DNA from: Ensifer sp. WSM1721
GTDB taxonomy: Bacteria; Pseudomonadota; Alphaproteobacteria; Rhizobiales; Rhizobiaceae
Assembly: GCF_000513895.2 (NCBI RefSeq)
Contig: NZ_CP165783.1
Coordinates: 372,001-436,000, forward strand
Direction of reading: 5' to 3'
DNA: 64,000 bases
A model generated the notes under the pieces. That model did not search any database and was not told where the DNA came from. It worked only from the letters and a program-made list of their open reading frames with translations. Positions 36,945-46,117 of the stretch are shown here, piece after piece (position 1 is the stretch's first letter; the number at the start of each line of letters is the position of its first letter). The position numbers and the translations under genes were made by a program.

Positions 36945-39656
36945 ATGGAACCACGTCTTTCCCGTTACATCTGGACTCACACCCGCAAGCAGCAGCTCTG
37001 GATTCTGCTGGTCGTGGCGCTGTCGATGATCCCCTATTTCCTGTCCTTCGATCTGCCGAAACAGATCGTCAACGGACCGATTCAGGGGCAGGGTTTCGAA
37101 GGCCCAGGTTCGACTCAGCCCTTCCTGCCGATCTCCTTCAGCCTGCCGTTCTTCGGCGAGATCAATCTGTTTTCAGGCTTTCAGCTCGAGCGCGAGGGGA
37201 TGCTCCTGGCGCTGAGCCTCGTGTTTCTCCTGCTCGTCATCATCAACGGTCTCTTCAAGTTCTACATCAACACCTATAAGGGCCGGCTCGGCGAACGGCT
37301 TCTGCGGCGCATCCGCTTCGAACTCATCGACCGCGTCCTGCGCTTTCCGCCGGGCCATTTCAAGCGTGTGAAGCCAGCCGAAATTGCGACGATGATCAAG
37401 GACGAGGTCGAACCGATGGGCGGCTTCACCGGCGACGCCTTCGTGCAGCCGGCACTCCTTGGCGGCCAGGCGCTGACAGCGCTGATCTTCATCCTGCTCC
37501 AGAGCTTCTGGCTCGGGCTCATCGCCGCGGTCATCGTTGCCGTGCAGGCGATCATCATCCCGCGCATGCGCCGGCGATTGCTGGTGCTTGGCCGTGAACG
37601 GCAGTTGACGGCGCGCGAGCTCTCCGGCCGCGTGAGCGAGATCGTCGACGGCATCGGCGCGATCCGCGGCCATGACACGTCCAATTATGAGAGGGCCGAC
37701 ATCGCCGCGCGCCTCGGCCGGATATTCAAGATCCGCTACGACCTCTACGAGTGGAAGTTCCTGGTCAAGTTCCTGAACAACTTCCTCGCCCAGGTCACGC
37801 CGTTTTTGTTTTATTCGATCGGCGGTTACTTTGCGCTGCAGGGGCGGCTCGATATCGGCCAGCTCGTCGCCGTCATCGGCGCCTACAAGGATCTGCCGGG
37901 CCCGCTGAAGGAACTGATCGATTGGGACCAGGCTCGTCAGGACGTGCAGGTCAAATACGCTCAGGTCGTCGAACAGTTCAGCGTCGAGCCGCTGATCGAC
38001 GCGAAAGTGCAGGAGGTTTCCGCAGTTCCGGCACCACCGCTCGCCGGGCCGCTCGCCGCCGTCAACCTGACTGTCGCCGATGATGGCGGCTCCAAGGTGG
38101 TGGAACACGTGTCGCTCCAGGTCCATCCCAGTGAAGCGGTTGCCGTTACCGGCGGAAGCGGGGGTGGGGGCGAGGCTCTGGCCGAGGCTTTCGGCCGACT
38201 GATCTGGCCGGCAAGCGGCAGGATCGTCGTCGGTGATGTCGACATCCACGACTTGCCCGAGTCGATCACCGGACGGCGGATCTCCTACGCCTCTTCAGAG
38301 GTCTATACCTTCCACGGCAGCCTCGGCGACAACCTGCTCTATGGGCTGAAGCACGCACCGCTGACGGAGACGGTTTATGAAGGAGACAAGGCCGCCCACC
38401 GTCGATGGGAGCTCCTGGAAGCGAAGCTCGCCGGCAATCCTTCGTTCGACCTCAACAGCGACTGGATCGACTACGAGGCTGCGGACGCGACCGATCCCGA
38501 CGATCTATTCGCCAGGATCAAGGCCGTGCTCGATGCCGTGCTTCTGACGAACGACATCACGGCGTTGGCCGTCCGTTCGACCATCAATCCGGTCGAGCAT
38601 GAAGCTTTTGCGGGCGAGATCGTGGCCATGCGCTCCGCGCTCCGCCGGCGTCTCGAGGCTGAGAAGCTCAGCGATCTCGTCGTGTTCTTCGAACCGGGCT
38701 CCTACAATGTCGAGGCGACCGTCGGCGAAAACCTGCTCTTCGGAACGGTGACCGATACCGTCCGCTGGGAGAAAGCGCTCGAGAGCCATCCCTTCTTCAA
38801 GACGGTCCTGAAGAGAGCCGGGCTGCACGAGACCTTCTACGAGATGGGGCTGGAGATTGCCGAGAACGTCGTCGAACTGTTCCGGGACTTGCCGCCGGAT
38901 CATCCGTTCTTCCAGCAGCTCACCTTCATGACGGCCGAAGATATCCCCGTCTACGAAGCGCTTCTGCAGAAGGTGAGGGGGCGCCCGATCGAGGACGTCT
39001 CGGAGGAGGACGCGATCAAGATCATCCGCCTGTGCTTCGGCTATATCGAGCCGCGGCACCGTTTCGGTCTTTTGACCGACGAGCTGATGCAGAAGATCGT
39101 CGAGGCGCGGAGCGAGTTCAGCGAAGGGCTGCCGGCCGATCTCGTCGGCATAATCGAGCACTACCAGCCGAACCGCTACATGGCATCGGCGAGCATTATC
39201 GACAACGTGCTCTTCGGGCGCATCGGGCACAAGCATACGGACGGTTCCGAACGGATTCGTGCGATCGTGCGTGATCTCTTCGAGTCGCTCGGACTCTACA
39301 ACAAGGTTCTGGCCTTCGGGCTCGACTTCAACGTCGGTGCCGGCGGCAAGCGGCTCACTGCCGGTCAGCGGCAAAAGCTCAACCTGGCACGCGCGCTCAT
39401 CCGCGTCTCGGACTTCTACATCTTCAATCAGCCGCTCCTGGCCCTCGACCAGCGCACGCAGGACCAGATCACCCGAAACGTCTTCGCTTTCCTGCGGGAA
39501 GGCGAGCGCAGGCCGGCCATCGTCTGGGTCCTCTCCAATCCGGTTCTCTCGGAACTCTTCGACCGCGTCGCGCATTTCGAAAACGGCCGCCTGGTCCAAG
39601 AGGACGCGCTGGAAGAGCGGCCAAAAGACAGCGACTATAAGGAACTGGCATCTTGA
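36945..39656 (+). CDS. ABC exporter-like protein with degenerate, expanded ATPase domain
   Basis: A 903-residue protein. The N-terminal half (about 1-345) is an ABC exporter membrane domain with around six helices. The ATPase half has lost its catalytic residues: Walker A reads GGSGGGGEA (403-411), lacking the Lys and Ser/Thr; Walker B is FYIFNQPLLALD (824-835) with Asn and Gln for Asp and Glu; and the switch His is Asn865. The signature LTAGQRQ (804) persists. About 390 residues separate Walker A and signature instead of about 100, and the segment seen once after the Q-loop in exporters ([ED]N-x-L-[FY]-G) occurs three times (458, 591, 749). It may be a non-hydrolysing partner or a regulatory scaffold. 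Confidence 0.85.
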   Translation: MEPRLSRYIWTHTRKQQLWILLVVALSMIPYFLSFDLPKQIVNGPIQGQGFEGPGSTQPFLPISFSLPFFGEINLFSGFQLEREGMLLALSLVFLLLVIINGLFKFYINTYKGRLGERLLRRIRFELIDRVLRFPPGHFKRVKPAEIATMIKDEVEPMGGFTGDAFVQPALLGGQALTALIFILLQSFWLGLIAAVIVAVQAIIIPRMRRRLLVLGRERQLTARELSGRVSEIVDGIGAIRGHDTSNYERADIAARLGRIFKIRYDLYEWKFLVKFLNNFLAQVTPFLFYSIGGYFALQGRLDIGQLVAVIGAYKDLPGPLKELIDWDQARQDVQVKYAQVVEQFSVEPLIDAKVQEVSAVPAPPLAGPLAAVNLTVADDGGSKVVEHVSLQVHPSEAVAVTGGSGGGGEALAEAFGRLIWPASGRIVVGDVDIHDLPESITGRRISYASSEVYTFHGSLGDNLLYGLKHAPLTETVYEGDKAAHRRWELLEAKLAGNPSFDLNSDWIDYEAADATDPDDLFARIKAVLDAVLLTNDITALAVRSTINPVEHEAFAGEIVAMRSALRRRLEAEKLSDLVVFFEPGSYNVEATVGENLLFGTVTDTVRWEKALESHPFFKTVLKRAGLHETFYEMGLEIAENVVELFRDLPPDHPFFQQLTFMTAEDIPVYEALLQKVRGRPIEDVSEEDAIKIIRLCFGYIEPRHRFGLLTDELMQKIVEARSEFSEGLPADLVGIIEHYQPNRYMASASIIDNVLFGRIGHKHTDGSERIRAIVRDLFESLGLYNKVLAFGLDFNVGAGGKRLTAGQRQKLNLARALIRVSDFYIFNQPLLALDQRTQDQITRNVFAFLREGERRPAIVWVLSNPVLSELFDRVAHFENGRLVQEDALEERPKDSDYKELAS

Positions 39657-39749
39657 TGTAATATTGATGTCGGGAGGCAAGCATATTTTCCCCGCGGCTT
39701 GGGATTGGACGTGTTTGCGCCCGAGGCACATTCGGAGAAACGGACGGTT

Positions 39750-40214
39750 ATGCTCCTAAAAGACGAAGTGGAAATGTTGCGCCGGATAACACTGTTTTCC
39801 GGGTTGCCGCCTGCAAAGCTCAAGCTTCTGGCTTTCACCTCCGACCGGGTGATGTACAGTGCGGGGGAAAACCTGTTTAGCCAGGGTGACATCGGCGACG
39901 CGGCTTACGTCATTCTTTCGGGCAAGGCTGATGTGCTGGTGGCAACGCCGAATGGGCAGTTGAAGGTCGCGGACGTGGAGCAGAATTCGATCGTCGGCGA
40001 GATCGCCATTCTCTGCAACACACCACGTACGGCAACCATCAGAACGACCACTCCGCTTGAAGCCCTGCGCATCCGCAAGGATGATTTCCTGAAACTGCTC
40101 GCTGATTTTCCCGAGATGGCGGTCGAGATCATGCGAGTGCTTGCCGACCGTCTCAGCCAGACGACCTCCGAACTCACCGAGGCGCGCAGCCGCGCGCAGC
40201 GGGCGGAAGCCTGA
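39750..40214 (+). CDS. Cyclic nucleotide-binding domain protein
   Basis: A 154-residue stand-alone cNMP-binding domain. The beta roll has ITLFSGLPPAKLKLLAF, then YSAGENLFSQGDIGDAAYVILSG, and the phosphate-binding cassette GEIAILCNTPRTATIRT with the phosphate-contacting arginine. A C-terminal helix ends in a charged tail (SELTEARSRAQRAEA) and there is no DNA-binding domain, so it is not a CRP-type regulator. The ATG at 39750 begins the domain; an in-frame ATG at 39699 is possible. It lies 93 bases after the degenerate exporter gene, which suggests that it senses a nucleotide for that protein. Confidence 0.88.
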   Translation: MLLKDEVEMLRRITLFSGLPPAKLKLLAFTSDRVMYSAGENLFSQGDIGDAAYVILSGKADVLVATPNGQLKVADVEQNSIVGEIAILCNTPRTATIRTTTPLEALRIRKDDFLKLLADFPEMAVEIMRVLADRLSQTTSELTEARSRAQRAEA

Positions 40215-40316
40215 GTTCGTCGAACCACTTTGGCAGCCGCTTGCTGCATTCCTGCCGTTGCGCGATTTCCGCCGAAACCGGTTCCGACTCATGGAATCAT
40301 GCGGTAGAGAAGCGCG

Positions 40317-41066
40317 ATGCGCGCCATAACCTACTTCCAGAGAACCGTTTACTTTCCCGACAAGCCCGAAAAGGCTCGTTTCTTCTGTCGGTTGCAGGCG
40401 GGCCAATGGGAGCCCGGCACCTTCCGCAATATCGAACGTCTCGTCGACGAGACGACAACCTACATCGATATCGGCGGCTGGATCGGCGTGACGCCTTACT
40501 GGACGGCGCAGATCGCCGACAATGTCATCGCCGTCGAACCCGATCCGGTCTGCTTCGGCATCCTCACCGAGATGAAAGGCACTAACGCGGGAGCGGTCGC
40601 GCTCGTTAACGCGGCGCTGTCGCACGACGAGTGCCTGGTCCTCAACTCCGTCGGCGGCGGTTTCGGCAGTTCCGAGACTTCGGCGCTGATCGCCGACGAT
40701 ACCGGCATGTCGATCACGGCCAACACGGTCACCGTTCCGGAACTTCAGGCAATGGCGAGAACGGAGCGCCTCTGCTTTAAGGTCGATATCGAGGGGTACG
40801 AATACAAGGTACTCGATCAGTTTCGGGCGATCGACCGGAAGAGGACTGCCGGTGTGCTCCTGGCAGTCCACCCGCAAATTCTTGCCGCCTCGCTTTCCGG
40901 CCCCGCCATTCTGCGCCTCGCGCGCACGGCCGCGGCGACGTTCCGGCTCATCCGGAGCTTCCGCGGTTTTCGACTGGAAAATCCCTCGGCGATCTGGTCG
41001 GCAATCCGCAAGTCGATCGCCCAACGCGAACTCAAGGGCTTCGACCTGCTTTTCATCGCCCGTTGA
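40317..41066 (+). CDS. FkbM family methyltransferase
   Basis: A 249-residue class I methyltransferase of the FkbM group. TTYIDIGGWIGVTPYWTAQIADNVIAVEPDPVCF carries the SAM-binding loop and acidic residue, and CFKVDIEGYEYKVLDQF is the family's second hallmark. FkbM enzymes usually O-methylate sugars or polyketides. The start has weak ribosome-site support. It closes the glycan-related block and could methylate a sugar on the product of the neighbouring transferases. Confidence 0.86.
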   Translation: MRAITYFQRTVYFPDKPEKARFFCRLQAGQWEPGTFRNIERLVDETTTYIDIGGWIGVTPYWTAQIADNVIAVEPDPVCFGILTEMKGTNAGAVALVNAALSHDECLVLNSVGGGFGSSETSALIADDTGMSITANTVTVPELQAMARTERLCFKVDIEGYEYKVLDQFRAIDRKRTAGVLLAVHPQILAASLSGPAILRLARTAAATFRLIRSFRGFRLENPSAIWSAIRKSIAQRELKGFDLLFIAR

Positions 41067-41135
41067 ATGAGCGCGGCGGACAAAACCGCCCATATCGCGG
41101 CTACTGCCATCGCTCAAGACGCCTTGGACGAGGCT

Positions 41136-41966
41136 TCACTTCAGCGCTTCCACAAAGCGGAGGACGTCGTGAACCATGCGGGCGTCCCAAAGATCGTTAT
41201 GACCGAAGCCGTCGTAGATCAGCATCTGTTTTGGCTCGGAAGCGATGTCATATAGCGCCTCGCCGGAAGACAGCGGGATGATGGTGTCGCGCCGACCGTG
41301 AATAAACAGCTTTGGTTGCCTCACCTGCGCTATTCGTAAATCCGAACGGAAGGGATCCTTGATGAGAAGGCCAACCGGAAAGAACGGGTAGTGCATCTGA
41401 GCGAGCGACAGGACAGACAGGTAGGCAGAAACAAGAATGACGGCCGCAGCCGGTCTTTGCCGAGCCGTATTCACGGCAACGCCGCTTCCCAATGATTGAC
41501 CCAGCACAACGATCTCGTCTTCAGAACGAGCCGAAAGCCAATCGAACGCGGCAATGCCGTCGGTCAGTAGCCCGGCCTCGCTCGGCGTGCCGGTTGAACC
41601 CGGATAGCCGCGATAGGAAATTGCGAGCAGCCCGACGCCCCGCCAGGCCAGTGCCCGCGCGAAAAAGCCGTAGTTGCTGACACGGTCGGCGTTGCCGAGA
41701 AAGAACAGCACCGACGGCATGTCGGGTTTGCCCTGCATGTAAAGGCCGTGAAGCGTCTCTCCATCGGGTGTCCTGATCTTGACGCTCTCCCCCCAGCTTG
41801 CAGACTCTGGAGCCAGCGTCAGCCTTGCGCCGGGGTAGAGGAGGGCGCGCTGCGACACATACGTCAGACCGACAAGCGACGCGTATGCGAAAGTCGCCAC
41901 CAGCGGCAACGTTACCAGGAGTTTTGTGGCACCCACGACAACATCCACTGGCGGCTCCGTGAACAT
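41136..41966 (-). CDS. Membrane-anchored alpha/beta hydrolase
   Basis: A 276-residue serine hydrolase. A hydrophobic helix (about 12-35) anchors it, and the hydrolase domain has the oxyanion segment FFLGNADRVSNYG, the nucleophile elbow GQSLGSG, an acidic residue in GRRDTIIP and a catalytic histidine in GFGHNDL. It resembles the BEM46/FrsA-like group with an N-terminal anchor. The substrate is unknown. It lies 11 bases downstream of a small hypothetical gene on the same strand and probably shares its transcript. Confidence 0.88.
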   Translation of the reverse strand: MFTEPPVDVVVGATKLLVTLPLVATFAYASLVGLTYVSQRALLYPGARLTLAPESASWGESVKIRTPDGETLHGLYMQGKPDMPSVLFFLGNADRVSNYGFFARALAWRGVGLLAISYRGYPGSTGTPSEAGLLTDGIAAFDWLSARSEDEIVVLGQSLGSGVAVNTARQRPAAAVILVSAYLSVLSLAQMHYPFFPVGLLIKDPFRSDLRIAQVRQPKLFIHGRRDTIIPLSSGEALYDIASEPKQMLIYDGFGHNDLWDARMVHDVLRFVEALK

Positions 41967-41977
41967 GAAGGGTCCGG

Positions 41978-42232
41978 TTACGTCATTCTCCGAAGGATCC
42001 AGAGCGACCGGCCTCGATGGGCTATTCCGGACACGAGCCGAAGGCGGGGATTATCCTTAAGCCGCTCGGCCTCAATGCCATCAAGAAGTAGGACCTGCCG
42101 GTCGGTCTCGTTTGCATTCGGCGTAATCCACCAGCGCCGATCCTCGCAGCAAAGCCCGGCTTCGGGGTGCTCCTGGAGGTATTCAATCGCATATTCGGCG
42201 TCTATTTTGCCTGGACCGGTGTCGACGGACAT
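41978..42232 (-). CDS. Small hypothetical protein
   Basis: An 84-residue frame with protein-like composition (YLQEHPEAGLCCEDRRWWITP, DNPRLRLVSGIA). I do not recognise a family. The purine-rich AAAGGGAG lies right against the ATG, so the ribosome site is poorly spaced. It is directly upstream of the hydrolase gene in the same direction, which supports a real, co-transcribed gene. It could be a non-coding shadow. Confidence 0.5.
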   Translation of the reverse strand: MSVDTGPGKIDAEYAIEYLQEHPEAGLCCEDRRWWITPNANETDRQVLLLDGIEAERLKDNPRLRLVSGIAHRGRSLWILRRMT

Positions 42233-42357
42233 CTCCCTTTACTCCGTCTGCAATCGCTCAGGAAACTATACTTGATTATTGCGCCTGTTGCAGTGAGTAC
42301 CATTTGTTCGCTTGCCGTTTCCTGCTACGCCAAGCCGGGCCAACCAGGGAGGCGCCG

Positions 42358-43692
42358 ATGGGTACGTTTTACCATCTTCTCGGCAACAACTTGATCGCCA
42401 ATATCACGAATTTCACGGTCTGGTTCGCGCTGACCTTTTGGGTCTATATCGAGACGCAGTCCGTATTTGCGACCGGCATGATCGCCGGCGTCTACCTGGT
42501 GTTTACCTCAGGCTTCGGATTCTTGCTCGGCAGCATCGTCGATCACAATCCCAAGAAGCTGGCCATGCTCGGCTCGAGCGTGGTGTCGGCCGGCTTCTAT
42601 GTGCTGTCGTTGGCGCTGCTGCTGTTGTCGCCGCCGTCCGCCTTCGCCGATCCGTACGGCTTTCACCTCTGGTTCTTCGTGCTGTTGGTGATGCTCGGTG
42701 TCATTGCCGGCAATATCCGTTCTATTGCCCTGCCGACACTGGTGACCGTGCTTATTCCCGAAGGCTCGCGGGACAAGGCCAATGGCCTTGTCGGCATGGT
42801 GACCGGCATCGGCTTTCTCAGCACCTCGGTCATCAGCGGTTTTCTGGTCGCCTGGGGCGGCATGGTGGCGACGCTGGCGTTCGCGCTCGTTTTGACTTTC
42901 CTGGCCTTTACGCACCTTACCTTCATCCAGATCCGCGAAACGCATGTGGAAGCTGCACCCGACCAACCCGCCGAACCCAAACGCGTCGACATCAGAGGAA
43001 CGGTTGCGGTGATTGCTGCCGTGCCGGGCCTTTTTGCGCTCATCTTTTTTGCCACCTTCAACAATTTCCTGGGGGGCATTTTCATGGCGCTGTTGGATGC
43101 CTATGGCCTCTCCCTGGTATCGGTGCAGATCTGGGGACTGTTGTTCGGCGTGCTCTCGACCGCCTTCATCATCAGCGGCATAGTCATATCGAGGAGGGGG
43201 TTGGGCAGGAATCCGTTGCGCACGTTGCTGCTGGTCAATCTCGTCACCTGGTCGGTGTGCTGCGTCTTCACGATCCAGTCCTCCATCTGGCTGCTGGCGG
43301 GCGGATGCTTCATTTGGATGCTGCTTGCGCCGTATGCGGAAGCGGCCGAGCAAACCGTCCTGCAAAAGGTGGTTCCTTTGGAACGCCAAGGCCGCGTCTT
43401 TGGTTTTGCCCAGTCGGTTGAACAAGCCGCTTCGCCCCTGACCGCCTTCTTGATCGGTCCACTGACCCAGTTCGTGGTCATGCCTTTCATGACCGACGGG
43501 GCAGGGAGCAAGGCCATCGGCGACTGGTTCGGCACAGGCCCGGCGCGCGGCATAGCATTGGTGTTTACGCTTGCGGGTATGATCGGCGTGGTCGTGACGA
43601 TTCTTGCACTGAGATCGGGGTACTACCGCAGGCTCTCGACGGTTTATGCCGGTGGCATGACCGACGAGGTGAATCCGTCGCGTCGAAGCTGA
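42358..43692 (+). CDS. MFS transporter
   Basis: A 444-residue major facilitator protein with about twelve transmembrane helices and a central cytoplasmic loop rich in charge (about 195-220, EAAPDQPAEPKR). The first loop has GSIVDHNPKKLAM, the family's helix 2-3 motif in a relaxed form. The ATG at 42358 follows GGGAGG; the upstream in-frame ATG at 42304 is rejected. The substrate cannot be read from sequence. Confidence 0.88.
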   Translation: MGTFYHLLGNNLIANITNFTVWFALTFWVYIETQSVFATGMIAGVYLVFTSGFGFLLGSIVDHNPKKLAMLGSSVVSAGFYVLSLALLLLSPPSAFADPYGFHLWFFVLLVMLGVIAGNIRSIALPTLVTVLIPEGSRDKANGLVGMVTGIGFLSTSVISGFLVAWGGMVATLAFALVLTFLAFTHLTFIQIRETHVEAAPDQPAEPKRVDIRGTVAVIAAVPGLFALIFFATFNNFLGGIFMALLDAYGLSLVSVQIWGLLFGVLSTAFIISGIVISRRGLGRNPLRTLLLVNLVTWSVCCVFTIQSSIWLLAGGCFIWMLLAPYAEAAEQTVLQKVVPLERQGRVFGFAQSVEQAASPLTAFLIGPLTQFVVMPFMTDGAGSKAIGDWFGTGPARGIALVFTLAGMIGVVVTILALRSGYYRRLSTVYAGGMTDEVNPSRRS

Positions 43693-43846
43693 CCTGTCCT
43701 CCTCGCAGTGCCGTTCGCGGATCCGCGGAGCGAAATGATCACCATGAGCTGCAGTGACGAACCGTGGTGACTCGCTTCATGAACTGCTCAGAGCAGGCGA
43801 AGGAGCTCGACCGCTCAGTCGAGCTCGGCGCGGTCTTTCTGGGCGG

Positions 43847-44017
43847 TCACTGCAATTTCAGACTGAGCTGAATGCCACGATTTGGCATTGGCAAGGGTTT
43901 GCCGACGTCGATGCGCCCAAACACCTCTTTGCGCCGCTCCGCCTCGCGCTCTCTTTTTGCGCGCAAAGCGGCCACGACCGAGTGCGCGCGCTCAATCACT
44001 TCGTCTGCATGGGTCAT
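43847..44017 (-). CDS. Small charged hypothetical protein
   Basis: A 56-residue protein starting at the ATG at 44017, which has GGAG six bases upstream. The sequence is helical and highly charged in the middle (ALRAKREREAERRKEVF). The longer frame from 44068 uses TTG and is less likely. No family is recognised. The opposite strand has an overlapping frame of similar length without comparable start signals. Confidence 0.5.
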   Translation of the reverse strand: MTHADEVIERAHSVVAALRAKREREAERRKEVFGRIDVGKPLPMPNRGIQLSLKLQ

Positions 44018-44159
44018 GAGAATCTCCATGATTGTTCTCATTTTGTTCTCATTTGCCAACGCCGTCAAGAGCTGCGCGGACAGGATTTAGCGGAAGCGCC
44101 ACCTGCATCGCGTGCCGGACACGATCGAAGTCGATATCCGGTGACAGTTCCGTTAGCCT

Positions 44160-45332
44160 ATGGAGCTCAACGCAACGGCTCACCGGGAGGAACTGTCGGT
44201 GGCAACTGGGGAAACGATCATCGTCGGTGCGGGACCAGCAGGGCTTGCATGTGCCGCCGCGCTCCGCGCGGAAGGCTGTCACTCGGTGGTCCTCGAAGCG
44301 CAAGACAAGCTCGCCGCTTCGTGGCGGAGGCATTACGAGCGTCTTCGTCTGCATACGGCGAAGACACACTCGGCGCTTCCGGGAAGGCCGATGCCGGCTG
44401 AATTCCCAAGATATCCATCACGCTTGCAAGTCATCGAATATCTCGAAGATTACGCGCGGGCAAATGACGTTCAAATCGAATTCGGCAAACGCGTCGCATC
44501 TGTCCGAAAAGCTGCGGACTGGGTCGTCGAAACGGCCGATGGCAATGTATTCGAATCCAGCGCCGTCATCATCGCCACCGGGCTCTCAAACGCTCCGATC
44601 AGACCACACTGGGCTGGTCAAGAAACGTTCGAAGGGAACATCATTCATTCTTGCGAATACCGGAACGCGCGTGCTCTCAATGCACGTCGAATTCTGGTGG
44701 TCGGTTTCGGAAATTCGGCAGGCGAGATCGCGCTCGAATGTGCCGAAGCGGGTCTCGAGGTGGCGATGGCGGTCCGTGGTCCGGTCAATGTTGTTCCGAG
44801 GGAAATACTAGGTGTGCCGACCGCGACAATCGCTATCCTTCAACGACACTTTCCGTACAGAGTGGTCGATGCGGTCAATGCGCCGATTCTGCACATGCGC
44901 TATCGCGATCTCGAAGGACTTGGCCTCAGACGTTCCCGATGGGGCCCCCTCGCTAGCATGATGGAGCGGGACCGAACGCCTCTGATCGACATCGGCACGA
45001 TCGCGAGGATCAGAGAAGGCCGGATCAAGGTGTTCCCGGCCATCGAAATGTCGGTTGGCTCGCGCGTACACTTCGCAAACGGAGACTCCGCAGATTTCGA
45101 TGCCATTGTGCTGGCAGCCGGCTACCGGCCCGCTCTCGAGACGCTGTTGCCGGACTTCGACGAGCGGTTCCAAGGTGCTCTCAAGCCGCGAAGGGGCGAG
45201 CTTCAGCCGGCCAAGGATGGCTTATACTTTTGTGGTTTCAATCCTGCGACCACCGGCCTCTTGCGTCAGATAGGTATCGAGGCTCTGCAAATCGCGAGCT
45301 CGATCGCCAAGTCAAAGTCCGCGAGCGCTTGA
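44160..45332 (+). CDS. Flavin-containing monooxygenase, YUCCA-like
   Basis: A 390-residue flavoprotein. The FAD motif GAGPAGLACA is near residue 23, the NADPH motif GFGNSAGEIA near 180, and between them lies the monooxygenase identity motif FEGNIIHSCEYRNA (FxGxxxHxxxY). A C-terminal ATGYRP-like motif (LAAGYRPALE) is present. These features set it in the class B FMO group close to plant YUCCA and bacterial counterparts that decarboxylate indole-3-pyruvate to indole-3-acetate. The substrate is inferred from family only. The ATG at 44160 lies 20 residues before the FAD motif. Confidence 0.87.
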   Translation: MELNATAHREELSVATGETIIVGAGPAGLACAAALRAEGCHSVVLEAQDKLAASWRRHYERLRLHTAKTHSALPGRPMPAEFPRYPSRLQVIEYLEDYARANDVQIEFGKRVASVRKAADWVVETADGNVFESSAVIIATGLSNAPIRPHWAGQETFEGNIIHSCEYRNARALNARRILVVGFGNSAGEIALECAEAGLEVAMAVRGPVNVVPREILGVPTATIAILQRHFPYRVVDAVNAPILHMRYRDLEGLGLRRSRWGPLASMMERDRTPLIDIGTIARIREGRIKVFPAIEMSVGSRVHFANGDSADFDAIVLAAGYRPALETLLPDFDERFQGALKPRRGELQPAKDGLYFCGFNPATTGLLRQIGIEALQIASSIAKSKSASA

Positions 45333-45700
45333 TCACGCCACCGGGCGTGGCTTCGACCTGAAGGCCGCCTTCTCTGGCAGCGTGACAGATGCCTTATGTC
45401 GCGCGCATCTCACTTGAAGCGAAGCGCATTGATTTGCGCTAGACTGCGCTGTTACCTCGGGCACTATTCGATGATAGCGATTAATCTATGCTCATCATTG
45501 TGAAGGCGCAGTACCTCCTCCTTCTGCGCAACACGTCGATCGGGTCCGCTCCTCCTTCCCAACGGGCCGGTCAACTTCAAGGACCCCGACGCCTCCTCCG
45601 TGGCTCGGGGTCTATTTCCATGGCATCGCGCCAATGGGCCTGCTTCCCTGACCACTTGCCTTCCCTTACAATCCCTTCCGGACACAAAAGGAGTTCCGCC
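45333..45700. other. Intergenic region
   Basis: Between the monooxygenase and the DUF6494 gene. No supported gene; the frame open into the DUF6494 gene lacks protein character before its ATG. No EcfG-type promoter match was found here, unlike the stress genes downstream. Confidence 0.4.
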
Positions 45701-45892
45701 ATGAGCGAAGACGCCTTCAACATGTCGATCCGCAAGTTCCTGAAGGAAGTCGGCGTCACCTCTCAGCGCAAGATCGAGGAGACGGTGCGCGACGGAAAGA
45801 TCGGCGGCAAGAAGTTGAAGGTCCGCATGACGCTGACGGCGGAAGGCACCGGCCTAAACCATGTGGTAGACGGCGAGATCGAACTTCCATAA
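45701..45892 (+). CDS. DUF6494 family small protein
   Basis: A 63-residue protein (MSEDAFNMSIRKFLKEVGVT...) that I recognise as the DUF6494 family. It has an N-terminal helix and a C-terminal beta-rich half (KVRMTLTAEG, VDGEIELP). A strong AAGGAG stands eight bases before the ATG. Function unknown. Confidence 0.8.
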   Translation: MSEDAFNMSIRKFLKEVGVTSQRKIEETVRDGKIGGKKLKVRMTLTAEGTGLNHVVDGEIELP

Positions 45893-45903
45893 GCCGAGCG
45901 AAG

Positions 45904-45969
45904 CTGTAGCCACTTTGAATCGCTGCATGTCTCCGTAAACCGATGTCGGTTTAAGGAGACATGCAGTAG
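45904..45969. repeat. RIME1-like element, second palindrome
   Basis: CTGTAGCCACTTTGAAT is followed by a long stem: CTGCATGTCTCC (45923-45934) pairs with GGAGACATGCAG (45955-45966), with an AAACCG/CGGTTT inner stem. This matches the second half of the element at 20685-20791. The first palindrome is reduced to its last bases, overlapping the end of the DUF6494 gene region. Confidence 0.7.
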
Positions 45970-46117
45970 CGAGACGTCCGACGCGGCGCGGCGGTAGCTT
46001 GCGTCAGCGGCTATTCGGCCCGTCGATCGTTCTCTCCTGTGCTCAGGCTTTCGGGAAGATTTTCCGCGCCGGATGTGCGAATATCACGGCGCGACGCGTA
46101 AACTGGGGCGCGGCAAC

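Noticed and set aside
38505..41117. Two minus-strand open frames of about 400-450 codons
   Set aside because: They are antisense to the degenerate exporter, the CNB protein and the FkbM gene, all of which are supported by family motifs.
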